In this document: one piece after another, positions 32,397 to 43,151 of the stretch
Numbering within the stretch: the first letter of the stretch is position 1
Layout: every line of letters begins with the position of its first letter
Assembly: GCA_002286855.1 (NCBI GenBank)
Contig: NRSV01000093.1
Location: forward strand, 1 to 64,000
Source of the DNA: Bipolaris cookei
Lineage: Eukaryota; Ascomycota; Dothideomycetes; Pleosporales; Pleosporaceae
Direction of reading: 5' to 3'
Length of the DNA stretch: 64,000 nt
Translations under genes and position numbers: made by a program
The notes under the pieces: model-generated
Told to the model about the DNA's origin: nothing
Databases searched by the model: none
Seen by the model: the letters and a program-made list of their open reading frames with translations, nothing else

Positions 32397-33251
32397 CTAT
32401 CTGGTATCATTCCCACTGCATTTCACTTCCCCTATATTCCCCCCCCCCTCCCCCCCCCTTCCCTCACACTCTCCACTCTCCATCCTCCACCTCGCCTCCT
32501 CAAACCTCCAAACTGCATCCTCATACTCCCTCTTCTTCTCCTGCATCTCCAACTTCCTGATATTAAACTCGTGCATAGCACGCTGTACCGCACTCACATC
32601 CATCTCCCCCTCTGACACTTCAAACCCCTGCTGCTGCGCACTCCCTCTCTCCCACCCATCAAGACACACTCCCGCCTCCACTCCCGCAAACTCATCCTGC
32701 AACCGCCTAAACAACGGCGTAAAACTACTCTGCACCGCCATCTCGCCCTCCACCACCGCTACCGCCGGCACACCACTCTGCGCCGTAACAATAGGAGCCA
32801 GCTCAACCCGTCGTTTCTGCATCAAGGACACCTGCGCCTGCGCCTGCGCCTGCGCCGCTTCCACTCCCACCTCCCCATTCGCAAATCGTGTACTCTGCTC
32901 CCGCCCCCACACCCCCATCTCAAGCGCAACACCAACACAAGACATCTTCCTCGCACTCCCACACGCCTTCTCCACATCTCCTACTTCCAGCATTCCGCCG
33001 TCGTGCTGATCAGCTGCAAACCCCCTCTCCCGCATCCTTGCTTGGAAATACGTACTTAGTAGATTGTACGCGCGGTCGCGCTGGCCGAGGGTTAGGGTGG
33101 AGAGCCGGAGGATGGCGGCGAGTAGGTTGTGAGAGAGATGGGATGGGGGGACTCCGGCGAGGAGGGAGGGGGGGATGAGGTGGGGGTCTGTGGAAGGGAT
33201 GGACCAGTTTTTGCGGATGGAGTGGAGGGTTTGTTGTGTTATTGCGTTCAT
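32397..33251 (-). CDS. hypothetical protein with C-terminal coiled coil
   Basis: Single exon of 284 residues from the ATG at 33251 (MNAITQQTLHSIRKNW); the frame is open further upstream, but that part has no ATG in good context and odd composition. The N-terminal 100 residues are helical (SHNLLAAILRLSTLTLGQRDRAYNLL...). An Ala/Gln repeat (AQAQAQAQ) sits near the middle, and the end is a charged coiled coil (RAMHEFNIRKLEMQEKKREYEDAVWRFEEARWR). There is no signal peptide or recognised domain. The 3' end reaches a poly-C tract near 32.43-32.46 kb, and a solo LTR lies 133 bp beyond its stop codon. Confidence 0.5.
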   Translation of the reverse strand: MNAITQQTLHSIRKNWSIPSTDPHLIPPSLLAGVPPSHLSHNLLAAILRLSTLTLGQRDRAYNLLSTYFQARMRERGFAADQHDGGMLEVGDVEKACGSARKMSCVGVALEMGVWGREQSTRFANGEVGVEAAQAQAQAQVSLMQKRRVELAPIVTAQSGVPAVAVVEGEMAVQSSFTPLFRRLQDEFAGVEAGVCLDGWERGSAQQQGFEVSEGEMDVSAVQRAMHEFNIRKLEMQEKKREYEDAVWRFEEARWRMESGECEGRGGEGGGNIGEVKCSGNDTR

Positions 33252-33891
33252 ATTGGATAAATTTCTTTGGAGATTGAGCGGGAATTTTGGGTTGTTGTGG
33301 GAGCCTTTTTTTTGTGTTTTGGAGAGATGTTGGGGTTGGGACAAAGGAGAGTGGATATAAAGATCTTGTAAAACAGGCCAGGTCTTTGTTCGTGGCTGAG
33401 TTGGAAGTGCGGCTTTGTTGGATTGGAATGGGAAACTGGCTGAGACTGAGTAACGAGAGCGTGTAGAGACATTGTGCATATGGTGAGGGGTTCCTAATGA
33501 GGGGTTCCTAAAAAGAATTTTGTACTGTATTTCAAATGGTATCCGACAAATTAAAAGCAAACGGTCTATGAACAAAGATTCTGACATGCGATTTGGCAAT
33601 CTATAGAATACATGCAATCGAGTATACGTTGAACAGGAATGGAGATGGTACAGGTCATAGAGCTTCAAGTCATGAATGCGAGTGCGAAAGGTTGAGAGAT
33701 GAAGCTGAGGAGATTCAGAAAGAATCGTAACTCTATCTCCGTCCCATGGTCACCTTTGGTGGGTTATGCTCGTACTTATAACGAGCATCTGTGTAGTTAA
33801 AGGGACTACTTTGCTGCCTATAAAGCTTACTTGATGTATGAACTATCTTTGGGTTTTTCTCTTTGCTAGCGGCTTGGATGATCCCCTCCAA
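33252..33891. other. intergenic
   Basis: This contains the promoter of the leftward hypothetical gene and the 3' flank of the leftward CCCH gene. No further feature is supported. Confidence 0.5.
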
Positions 33892-36166
33892 TTATTCTTC
33901 AAGATTTATCTGTGATCTAGGCTGATTCTTGTGTTGTTGTGAATCACCTTGTGACCCGTTGCTAGAAGCGGCTTGCGTGCAGAAGAGCGGGTCATGGCTT
34001 TTATTACATGTTTCATTTGTGAACCTACAACCGCCTCTGGCGAAGAATAGGCATGGTTTGTGCGCATACTTGCAATTCCGACCTTCGTTGCACTTACTAT
34101 GCAAGTGATCTTGACAGGCCTGCTTTTTTAGTTGGTCCGACTGATAAAATCCTTGGCCGAACCCTGACGGGGCGCTTAGCTGATTGAAATGAGGACCACC
34201 TTTCTGCGAATTGGAATCAAGGAAATGAGGTACGAGAGCAATTAGTTTACCGGGATTTATCGTGCTGGAGACAAACTGCACATTCAGCCCACTGGGAACT
34301 AATGAAGGCGCATGTTCAGTACGTATCGACAGCTGGATGCTTCCAAATGGATTCTATTCAATCATTGGATTCGGATCTTGATGTGAGTAGTCATCGAGAC
34401 TCATTAGGTCTACATCGGAATGTTGGTAGGGTCGGAGTTGAGGATTATGTTACTCAAGGAAGAAGGGATCGTGACTTCTTTTGCACTTCTCTCAATACTT
34501 ATAATTACCACTCAACCAGTGACGCCAAGCTCTATGGGGAAGCCGACATTTCTTGCCACGTTTACATGTGCCCAGTTTAAAGTCACGACAAGCCTCTTTA
34601 AAGGGCCCGTACATATTTGCATGCTGGCGTGCAGTTGTGGCTTTAGCCAGATAGTTGGGAAATGGGTTAGGATTTCCTAATTCGAATGAATTCGGGACTG
34701 AAAAACCACTCAAACTAGAGATGGTTTTCTGGTCAATGTCCATCATGTCACAACTTTCATCTACGTCCATTGGGGAGTGCCAAGGTTGAGAAGCAGGGAG
34801 GCTGCCAACAGTTGTCAAGTTGCTGCCCAAAGGTACACTCGCCAATGCATTAAGCCGTTCGGTTGTTTCTGCCAACATCTGGTTGGTGCTTGCCGTGACG
34901 TTGACGCACCTTGTACGCTCAGCGTTAACAGCGATTTTTATTCGCTTGATTTCGCTGTTTTGCCGGGCGATGTGCTCGCAATGTTCTTTCCAAATTTGGG
35001 ATGCTGCTACGACGCATCTCTCGTCTTTCAGCCTGTTTTCTGCCTTTTGTTCTGCAGAGGTTACCTCTAGCGCACCGATCTTTTGGATGATCCGCGCACG
35101 TGCTGGTTCAGCTTGTTGGAGTTGCTCTTCTAATAGACCTACCTTGTCTGCCAACAAACCTACCCTTTCTATCACCAGACCTACCTGCTCTATGCCTTGT
35201 TCTAGAAGTTCCGTCGTCGGTTCTGTACCGGCAGCATCCTGAGGTGGTAGGCTTGGTGGAAGCTTCGCAATAGTCTTCTCGTTATCCTGCTGGAGTGTAT
35301 CCACGACTGACGCCTTCAGACGGGCCGAAAGCTCTATGCAAGAGGGTGGGAGATTAAGCCAGGTCTCGAGATCCATGACGGTATACGTGAGATCACCAAG
35401 AAAGCGGTAATGATTGGGGTTCGCGATGAAACCCCGCAACATTGGAAGACAGGCTTTGGGCAGTGGCGTATATGGCATGATGGTGCGCCACTTGACACCT
35501 TTGGCCAAAGATATGTGAAGACCAGAGAGACAATCACGTATAGTAGTGACGACATCAAGACCGACCTGGACATTAACAGTGATGGTATTTTTGATGAAAA
35601 ATAGGTCATATTGAACCGATTCGTAGTGTTGGACAAACTCATCGACCAGTGCGATCTTGTCATGTCTGGATCGGGGGGTGATGTTTGCAAGACGAGGGAT
35701 CAAGTGGCGAGCTGCCGTACCTTTTCTGAAATACCCCTTGGAATGTGCATAGGCGAACATGCAGGTAAGATCTTGCTGATAGTCGTGTTGGGCATGCGAG
35801 GTATAGTCGGTGATACCAGGTTCTTGCAAGCGCAACATGTGTGCTCCAAAACACATGCGAGCCATGTGCTAGTGAGTGTTATTAGGACGATGGGGGTGAA
35901 GAGTGTGTTTGGTACCTTGGGGTTATATTTGTCCTTGTCACCGCGTCTCTGCTTTGAGGGAGCTTGTGAGGAATGGGGGCCAGTCTTTATGAAATTCTGG
36001 TTACTGAAGCGTAAGCTAGGCGGTGGCTTGGGGGCGAGTGTACGGAGACGGAGTCATCTGAAGAGTTTTGCAGCTTCCTCTTGATGCGTATCATGGAAAG
36101 TGCAAGTGTCTGATATGTGTCGATGCTAGTATCATTGTCAGGAGTGGGAAGGGCTGGGTCGGTCAT
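33892..36166 (-). CDS. CCCH zinc-finger protein with coiled coil
   Basis: Predicted exons are 36044-36166, 35916-35984, 34509-35868 and 33892-34298, giving 652 residues in phase from MTDPALPTPD. Residues 1-65 are charged and disordered. A folded-looking domain follows (residues about 65-250; HMARMCFGAHMLRLQE, YESVQYDLFFIKNTITVNVQVG), then a coiled coil (about 270-380; GLVIERVGLLADKVGLLEEQL). The C-terminus has CCCH fingers: CRDFKLGTCKRGKKCRLPH before the last intron, and CQDHLHSKCNEGRNCKYAH followed by CLFFARGGCRFTNETCNKSH after it. Splitting three fingers over two exons in one frame supports the splice model. CCCH fingers usually bind RNA. The two 5' introns are less certain than the last one. 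Confidence 0.65.
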
Positions 36167-36752
36167 TTTGATTTATGTGTTGAGGAAACTAGTTTTTCGG
36201 TACTATGAGGTGGGATTAGGAGGTACAGAAGGGTAGGGAGGGAGTGGGTTTGCGGAGAGTGAGGGAGAAGAATGGTTTTGGGGAAAGAGCGACTGGCTTG
36301 GCGAGTGGATCCGTGTTGTGATACAGTAGAGGTCAGCAATCAAAGAGCAGCGTGTGAAAGATGATAGCCGACAAGAGCTGCAAACCAAACAAGATATTGT
36401 TCACGCAATGTAAGACGTAGGATACACAATACAGGCGTGAAGAAAGGCAAATATGAGTGTAAAGGTGGCTCGCAAATGACGCGCACAAGGGCTCGGGGAA
36501 AACATTGGGTGCGCCGGCCTTGTCCGCTATCCCAACACTGCAACGACGAAGAGAGCACCCAAGCATTTGGGGTAAGGGAGACCCCGCAATCAACCCCAAC
36601 ACAGCACACTGCGCCATTCCTTGACTAGAGCATGGGCCCAGACGCCGGCGCAGAGGGCAGAAGGGGAAACACGTGAGTGTCAATGGCCAGGGGCTGGTGA
36701 AGCGAGGCGATGATGGAGATGGAATAAAACAAAAGAAGGAAAAGAAGGAGAG

Positions 36753-36992
36753 ATGACGATGATGATAATGATGATGACGACAATGGTGACGATGAAGGCG
36801 CTCGGGGAGGACGGGGAGAGGGAGGAGAAGAGCGCTGGGCGGAAAGGGGGCAGACAGGCAGGGCAGGCAAGGCGGGCGGCCGGGACAAGGCCTCAGAGTC
36901 CGTGGCTCTCAGGCAGTGGCAGTCGAGGTGCCGTTCGTCGTCTTCGTCGCTGAGCCATGCCCTCAGCATCGCCAACATGCGCAATCCCGTAG
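36753..36992 (+). promoter_or_regulatory. two upstream ORFs in the leader of the Zn2Cys6 gene
   Basis: uORF1 (36753-36953) opens in an ATG-rich GAT/GAC repeat and encodes 66 residues. uORF2 (36957-36992) is 12 codons including stop and overlaps the main start codon at 36977 in another frame. If the leader includes this region, ribosomes would need leaky scanning or reinitiation to reach the regulator. Confidence 0.45.
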
Positions 36993-39332
36993 CTTGCGTG
37001 TCCTGCCGGTCGGCCAAGCAGAAGTGCATCCACGAGGACCGGCCGCCGTGCGACAGATGCAAGCAGAGCGGCCGGGCCGACGCGTGCGAGTTCCCAGGTA
37101 GGTGTCGGGTGCTATGGTGGTGGTGGTGGCCGTGGCGAGGCTGCTGGACCGGCCGTATGCGTGGATTCTGATTCTGACCGTGAGAGCAGCGCCCGGAACG
37201 AGTGCCATCCACCGCAAGCCCAAACGGCCACGGCACTCTGAAGATGCAGGCGACACGCCGCCCTCGCTCGCACATGCAAATGCACACCACTCCGCTTCCC
37301 TCGCCGCGCCCCAGCAGGGCCGCCGCAATGACGTACCCGTGCCGACCGGCATCGCTGCCGCTACACAGGCCTCGCCGACGGCGGCATCTGCTGCTGCCCT
37401 GCTCGACGGCCTCGATCCCTTCGACCTGCTGACCGACGAGGTCAAGAACAGCTACCTGCGCTGCTCGTACAAGTGGAGCTTCCACCACACCCCCACGCTG
37501 CTGCTGCGCATCCGCGACCGCACCCTCGAGCCATGGATGGCCTGGGCGATGCTGGCGCTCGCCACCCGGTATGTCTACCCTGCCTGCCTCATCCAACACC
37601 AACACACCGCTGACCCCCCCTCTCCTCCCCCTCCAGTTTCGTCAAAGACCCTCCCCCGCCCTTCCGCACCCAGACTGAGGCCAGCAATACCTATGCCGCC
37701 CATGCCCGCCAGATCCTGCAGCAGGACCTCGAGACGCCCTCCATCAGCCGCGTCCAGGCCCTCCTTATGCTCACCGGTCACGACTGGGGCGCCGGCAATG
37801 GCAGGCGCGCCTGGATCTATCTGGGCATGGCTATCCGCCTCGTCGAAGTCATGGACCTGACCCGCGAGACGGGCATCCCCCGCAACCGTGTCCCTACCCG
37901 CGAGGAGTTCATCGAGGCCGAGGTCCGCCGCCGCACCGCCTGGACCTGCTTCCTCATGGACTCGCTGCTGAGCGGCGGCAAGGGCCGTAAGAGGTCATTG
38001 ACTGCCGCAGACATGTCCATCCAGCTGCCCTGCGAGCGCGAGGACTTTGTCTTTGGCGAGCCCAAGTGCACCCCCCAGCTCGACGACACGAAGCGCATGC
38101 CCCCCGTCACCCTCCCCATTGGTGAAATCGGCATCATTGGCTACAGCATGCGCGCCGCAAACATCTGGGGCAAGGTCGCCCGCTGGGCCTGCAACGAGGA
38201 CCTCAAGACGGAGCTGCCCTGGTCTTCGTCGTCGCAGTTCCAACAGCTCATCTACGAGCTCGAGGGCTGGAAGTCGTCCCTGCCTCAGCGCCTCCAGTAC
38301 GACCTCTTTATCATTCACAGCCACAATGCCGTTGAGCAAGGCCAGGCCTACTGTTACATGCACTGCATCCACTTTATGAGCTACATGTTCTTGCACCGCG
38401 CCTATCTGCCCGTTCTCGGCCCCCACCAGAATGGCGTCGGTGCCGAGGAGAATCACAGCGCATACAATGAACATCGCGACATGTGGAAAAAGTGGGAGAG
38501 GTCTTCCCGGAGAGAGCTATTCAAGGACGCCGTCATGGTCCTCGACATGCTTGAGGAGATGCGCACATTCGGTGTCTATTTCCTCCGCGGACTAGTCCCT
38601 TGGGTCGGCTTCACCATTTATACTGCTGTCGGCGCCATGCTGTACTCTTTCAACTTCCCCAGTGGTGACGAAGACCCTCGCTGGCAGGAAAAGGCTCGAA
38701 AGAGCGTCATCCAGGGCTGCAACTTCCTCAAGGAGATGAAGACACAATGGCCAATGGCTGAAACATGGGCAAGTATATACTATAATGGCAATTGAATGCA
38801 TGCTAACAGAATCTTAAGTTCGACACTATCAGGCGCATGCAAGCCTACTACCGCTCTGTGCTGGGCCAGGATGGCCCAGCGTCTCCGGAAGAACGCCAAG
38901 CCCTCCGCCACGCTATGATTGACTACGGCGCGCTGCAGCCATCACCGGTACAGAAGCCAAATGAATCTTCTAGAGTCCATGAGTCTCCTTTGGCGCCTTC
39001 GAGCCACTCGCCCACGGATCATCAGATTCATGTGAGCCCCCCTTGAATCATCTTACCAACTCTGCTAACCCCATCGCCAGCGCAAACCCATAATCGCAAA
39101 CCTTACAAACCCCTCACAGAATAGCCCAATGCCTACCACGGCCGCTACGCCCAACAGTTACACTCCCAATTTGTCCTGGAATACACCAACAGCAGTTCCA
39201 CCCCTTGAGGCAGACGAGACTTTCAACCTTGATTCCTTTGACCTAACAAACGAGGAGCTCGAGGCCATGATGATGAATGCTACCCAAGAATTCTGGGCCA
39301 GTTTCCCAGGCGAGGTTGGGGTTGGATACTAA
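36977..39332 (+). CDS. Zn2Cys6 transcription factor with fungal-specific middle domain
   Basis: Exons are 36977-37097, 37190-37568, 37637-38768, 38819-39031 and 39081-39332, giving 698 residues. The binuclear cluster lies at the very N-terminus: CVSCRSAKQKC, then CDRCKQSGRADAC (C-x2-C-x6-C-x6-C-x2-C-x8-C). A Pro/Ala-rich linker follows, then the fungal transcription-factor middle domain (about residues 125-540) with YLRCSYKWSFHHTPTLL, RVQALLMLTGHDWGAGNGRRAW and YLGMAIRLVEVMDL. The C-terminus ends in an acidic activation-like segment (ADETFNLDSFDLTNEELEAMM). Intron 3 (38769-38818) uses a GC donor (TGG|GCAAGT). The regulated pathway is unknown; no neighbouring metabolic cluster points to it. 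A pogo element starts 48 bp after the stop codon. Confidence 0.9.
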
Positions 39333-39380
39333 ACGATGGTGTTTTGTACTTTTAAGTTTGTAAAAATTTCGGCTTTTATA

Positions 39381-41227
39381 GTAACGTCTGGAATGGGCGA
39401 ACCGCTCACGGTGCCAAGACCCCACCAATTTCACGACTGTTATATGACTGTTACAACTCAATTACAACAATAAATAGGAATTATAATAAGCAATTCTATT
39501 TGGAATCAAATTCTATATCTTGCTCACAGGTGCGCAAGTTGTGCCCTATCCCACCACACCGTCTACAGCGCCTTTGCGATGGTTCACCTGCCTCAACACG
39601 CGCTCTCTTCTTTACCTTTTTCCCATCACTACGCGCCCCAAACTCTGTTAGAGTTGCCAACCTCTGTCTCTCTTCAACTATTAGAGTCCCCCCCTTCTGT
39701 ACTCGCTTTCTTTTATATGATCTTCGTTATATAGCGGCTTTATTAGCTGCCTCAAGCTCAGCATTGCGTTTTTGCGCTAACACCAACTTCTGCGCAATAA
39801 TTGCAGCGCCTTCAGCTAGCTTTTCAAAAGCAACCACCATACTTGATGGTGAACTATCTATATGCCTTTGAATCCTTTGCTTCACCAGCATCGATTTCAA
39901 CCCTAGTCGTAGGGTATTGTTTGGGGTTTGCGATAGCCAGGGCAGATCTTCTGCAGCAGGTGGTGTTGGTGTACGCAGCTTGACGTCGAGCTTCGATATC
40001 ACCACCTCTGGGTCGTGTGGAACTAAGCCAACACCTCGGAATCCTCCTAAGATGTTTTCCTTTGTAATAGTCCTGTGGTAGGCCTGCTGTAAAGCTGGCA
40101 AGAACTCTATCTTCGTCATGTGGTTGATCCCGTTACGCATCATCTCCTCGGCTTGGCGCCCATACGCCTTCTCCAAAGGCGAGAAACAGTACACATCGAG
40201 TGGCTGCAGTAGATATGGGGAACGTAGATGCATACATAGAGTGATAATCTTTGCCTCCTTGCAGTATTACTGGAACTCGAGCGAATTGTGGCTCTCATGA
40301 CCGTCAAGAATAAGCAGACGATAGCCTCCAATACTACGCTCCTTCTTATGCCTGTTAAAGTGCTCCAACCACTTCAGGCCAAGCTCATTCGTCGTCTAGC
40401 CGTTCTCAGAGACTGTAAAAACCCAATTCAGAGATAGACTATCCTACTTATACCAGGCAGAGAGGTAGTGCTTGCCTTGAAAAATGATAAAGGGTGGGAT
40501 CGCCCAGTCAGCTGCGCTGACACAAACCACGCTGGTAACCCACTCCCGGTTGCCCTGCTGCACATATTTCGGCCTTGATCGATACTTAGAGGCTTTGACT
40601 ACTGCTGACGCGTTATGCATGTCCGTCGTGAAGCCCATCTCATTAAAATTGTATATATCGTTCTCTTGGATTCCATACCTGGCTTTAGTATTCTGCGCAA
40701 GGCGGAACCAGCGCTGCACAAGCTCAGGATCTTCACAAAGGGATCTCTTATAATTTTAATTTCGATTGAACTTCATCTGAAGCTCTGGTCGACGCTTTAC
40801 AAAAGCCTTAGCCCAGCTCTGGCCAACAGGCTCACAGTTGCGGGCAGCCAGCAAAGAATCAGCAAGATCTTTAACAGCAGAAAGGCGCAGCGGCAACCCT
40901 CGTCAGTAAAGGTCCAGAATATAGTCACAAATTGTCTCCTCTTCTGTCACAAGCAGCCTTATTGAGTTAGGTTGAGAACCCTGTCGAGAAAGCCTTCCAG
41001 CATGCCGATTGCTAAGCGTTTGGTGAGAGACGTTATATAGACGTGCTGCCTCTCGTAATGTTAACGTCGCGTCGCATCTAATGGCCTGTAATGCAAGCTG
41101 TATTTGACATTCGTCTTTAGAAATTGGCATGTTATTGCGTTAAGATATCGCGTGTGATAGTCATGTAATAGTCAAAGTTGGTGGGATCTTGGCATCGTGG
41201 CAAACTCGCCCATCCCAAACGTTAATA
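39381..41227 (-). mobile_element. pogo/Fot1-type transposon, 1.85 kb, complete ends, mutated gene
   Basis: The ends are inverted: from the left GTAACGTCTGGAATGGGCGA, and from the right (reversed) TTAACGTTTGGGATGGGCGA. Similarity continues through a TGCCAAGA[CT]CCCACCAA block for about 70 bp. TA dinucleotides flank both ends (39379-39380, 41228-41229), the target used by Tc1/mariner and pogo elements. Length and a single transposase gene are normal for Fot1-like elements. The subfamily differs from the elements at 0.3 and 58.6 kb. Confidence 0.88.
39496..41130 (-). pseudogene. pogo/Fot1 transposase with about six in-frame stops
   Basis: The order of domains is intact in one frame: psq-type HTH (LTLREAARLYNVSHQTLSNR), CENP-B-like second DNA-binding part (NCEPVGQSWAKAFVKRRPEL), DDE domain, and zinc-knuckle tail (CRRCGGIGHNLRTC). 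The frame is broken by stops near 40.90, 40.76, 40.44, 40.40 and 40.27 kb and at 39.73 kb. The first catalytic position reads NFNEMGF where the family has NFDETGF (Asp to Asn); the second (LILDGHESH) and third (LQPLDVYCF) Asp remain. TGG-to-TAG and CAR-to-TAR type changes fit repeat-induced point mutation. Without its first acidic residue and with these stops, it is inactive. Confidence 0.85.
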
Positions 41228-41703
41228 TTTTGTCGACATGTCTTCTTTCAGTCTCGATGCATATAGATTGCCTCTTTTGAAGTTAGTTGACGGAAGCCAT
41301 GGATTTAGCCCGAGCATCGAGTATAATGCGCTACTTAAAAAGTATCTCTATCGCAGTTCTGTTCATGTAGTCATGCCCTGACGCTAGCCAAACTTCGCTT
41401 ATGCAAGCGGGTCTCTCCATTGTATGCTTTACATACTTGTATGGCTTGTCTTTCCCACTATGCTGCAGTTTCACATCTAGCTTCATTCTCAATGGCATCA
41501 CATGTACTCCGATATTGTTGATGCACATTCTCATTAACTTGAACACTCGACAACACAGCTGCCAAGTGCAATATTGTAAAGCCTAGCAAAGACGGTTGCT
41601 TGGCAGACAGCAAGGTACTCGCTCACACACGCAAAAATTGATTTTCCAATCAACACATCCGGCCTCCATTGAATGCATACATTTTCTCTAGTTCATCTAG
41701 AAG
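41228..41703. other. intergenic, promoter of the methyltransferase gene
   Basis: No gene is supported. The sequence shortly before 41704 is the probable leader of the downstream gene. Confidence 0.5.
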
Positions 41704-43151
41704 ATGCGATCGTCCTTGCTGCTAATTCTAGTTGGGGTAATATCGGCTTCGCTTGGAGCTGCCGATGGTACAAGCCAAGCTAGCACAACCCAACAGCCCG
41801 AAAATGTACCGGTATTGGAGATGAACACGGCAGCTATTGCAAACGCACAGGCAGTGCAAAATCCATTGATGATGGGTGCGATGCCATCCAGCCATATACC
41901 AAGAACAGCCCGTCACAGACATGAGAAAGCTCATCTGATGAAGCGGATGGATCGAAAGAGCGGGAAATGGACAACGAACCATCCACGATACAGACTACTC
42001 GAAGCACTTTGGGCATACACCCGATATCGCGAGCGACACATGGCTGAGATTGATCGATGGCGAACCTTGTACAAGAGCGTGAGCAAAAAGCAGATGAAGG
42101 CACGCCGTTCAGATTGACATGGACCTGAGATTTGACTAATCATCTTGTAGACACTAGAAAATACTATCGGGTACAAAAAGAAGCTAGATGAGATTGAAGA
42201 ATTGATTCTTGCCAACGCAGCCGTTTGCAAGGACATGGTCCAGAATGCCATGCAGTTCTACGGCATCGAGCAGAAAGAGCTCGATGATCACATGACACTG
42301 GCAGAGAATGACGGGCGTCAAGCAGATAGGTTTGCTACGTCGCAAACGCTAAAACACTATGTGCGAGATTGGGCAGACGAGGGGTGGAAGGAGAGGAATG
42401 AGGCCTTTCCGTGCATTTTGACCATGCTGAAAAACATCAAGTCAGAATATCCGGAGGATACCAAACTCAGTGTCTTGCTACCAGGCTCTGGATTGGGTCG
42501 CCTCGGCCACGACGTAGCTAACCTAGGAAGTCCGTATCTCCCCTTCTAAACAGCATAACCATTGCTAAACTCCCTCTAGGGTTCGAAGTAACAATCAACG
42601 AATGGTCCATGTTCATGAACGTCGGCTACAGATACATGGACGCGCAAACCAGCCCCAACACATTGGCCTTCCACCCTTTTGTAGACGCAATGTCCCATCA
42701 CGCCACAAAAGACGACATGCTACGACCTATCTCTGCACCTAACATGATACCTCACCCGGACGTCCTCCTCGTCGAAGGCGACTTCAACACCGTCCTCAAC
42801 GATAAGGAAGGCGAATTCGATATCATCGTCACCCACTTCTTCATTGACACGGCTCGAAACCTCATGGCGTATTTCGACACAATTTCACGTCTCCTTAAGC
42901 CCGGTGGCCGATGGACCAATTTTGGGCCGCTGCTATATGGCACCGGTCCCTTTGTTCAGCTCAGCCTAGAAGAAATTATACACGTTGTGGAAGGCATGGG
43001 CTTCGAATTCGAAGACATCGGCCCGGAATGCGGGGAGTTAACTTTTGAGGGGAAGAAAGTACGCAGCAAGGAGTCCGAGTACGGATTTAATGTTAGGGCG
43101 TTGACGAGATATGCGTATTTGGCGCAAGTTTGGATGGTGAGGAAGATGTGA
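41704..43151 (+). CDS. N2227-family methyltransferase (carnosine N-methyltransferase-like) with signal peptide
   Basis: Exons are 41704-42099, 42151-42529 and 42580-43151, giving 448 residues. The N-terminus is a signal peptide-like segment (MRSSLLLILVGVISASLGAADG). The N2227 domain begins at LLEALWAYTRYRERHMAEIDRW. The SAM-binding loop is LLPGSGLGRLGHDVANLG; then come EWSMFMNVGYRYM, FDIIVTHFFIDTARN and NFGPLLYG, all family blocks. Known members transfer a methyl group from SAM to carnosine and are not secreted, so the signal peptide is odd. The first intron either uses a GC donor (AAG|GCACGC to ..GTAG|ACA) or a weak GT donor at 42107 with the acceptor ACACTAG. Both keep frame; the protein differs by three residues. 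Confidence 0.82.

Noticed and set aside
36625..37605. 326-codon minus-strand frame opposite the Zn2Cys6 gene
   Set aside because: It is antisense to a spliced gene with an unmistakable zinc cluster; its length is a by-product of GC-rich codons.
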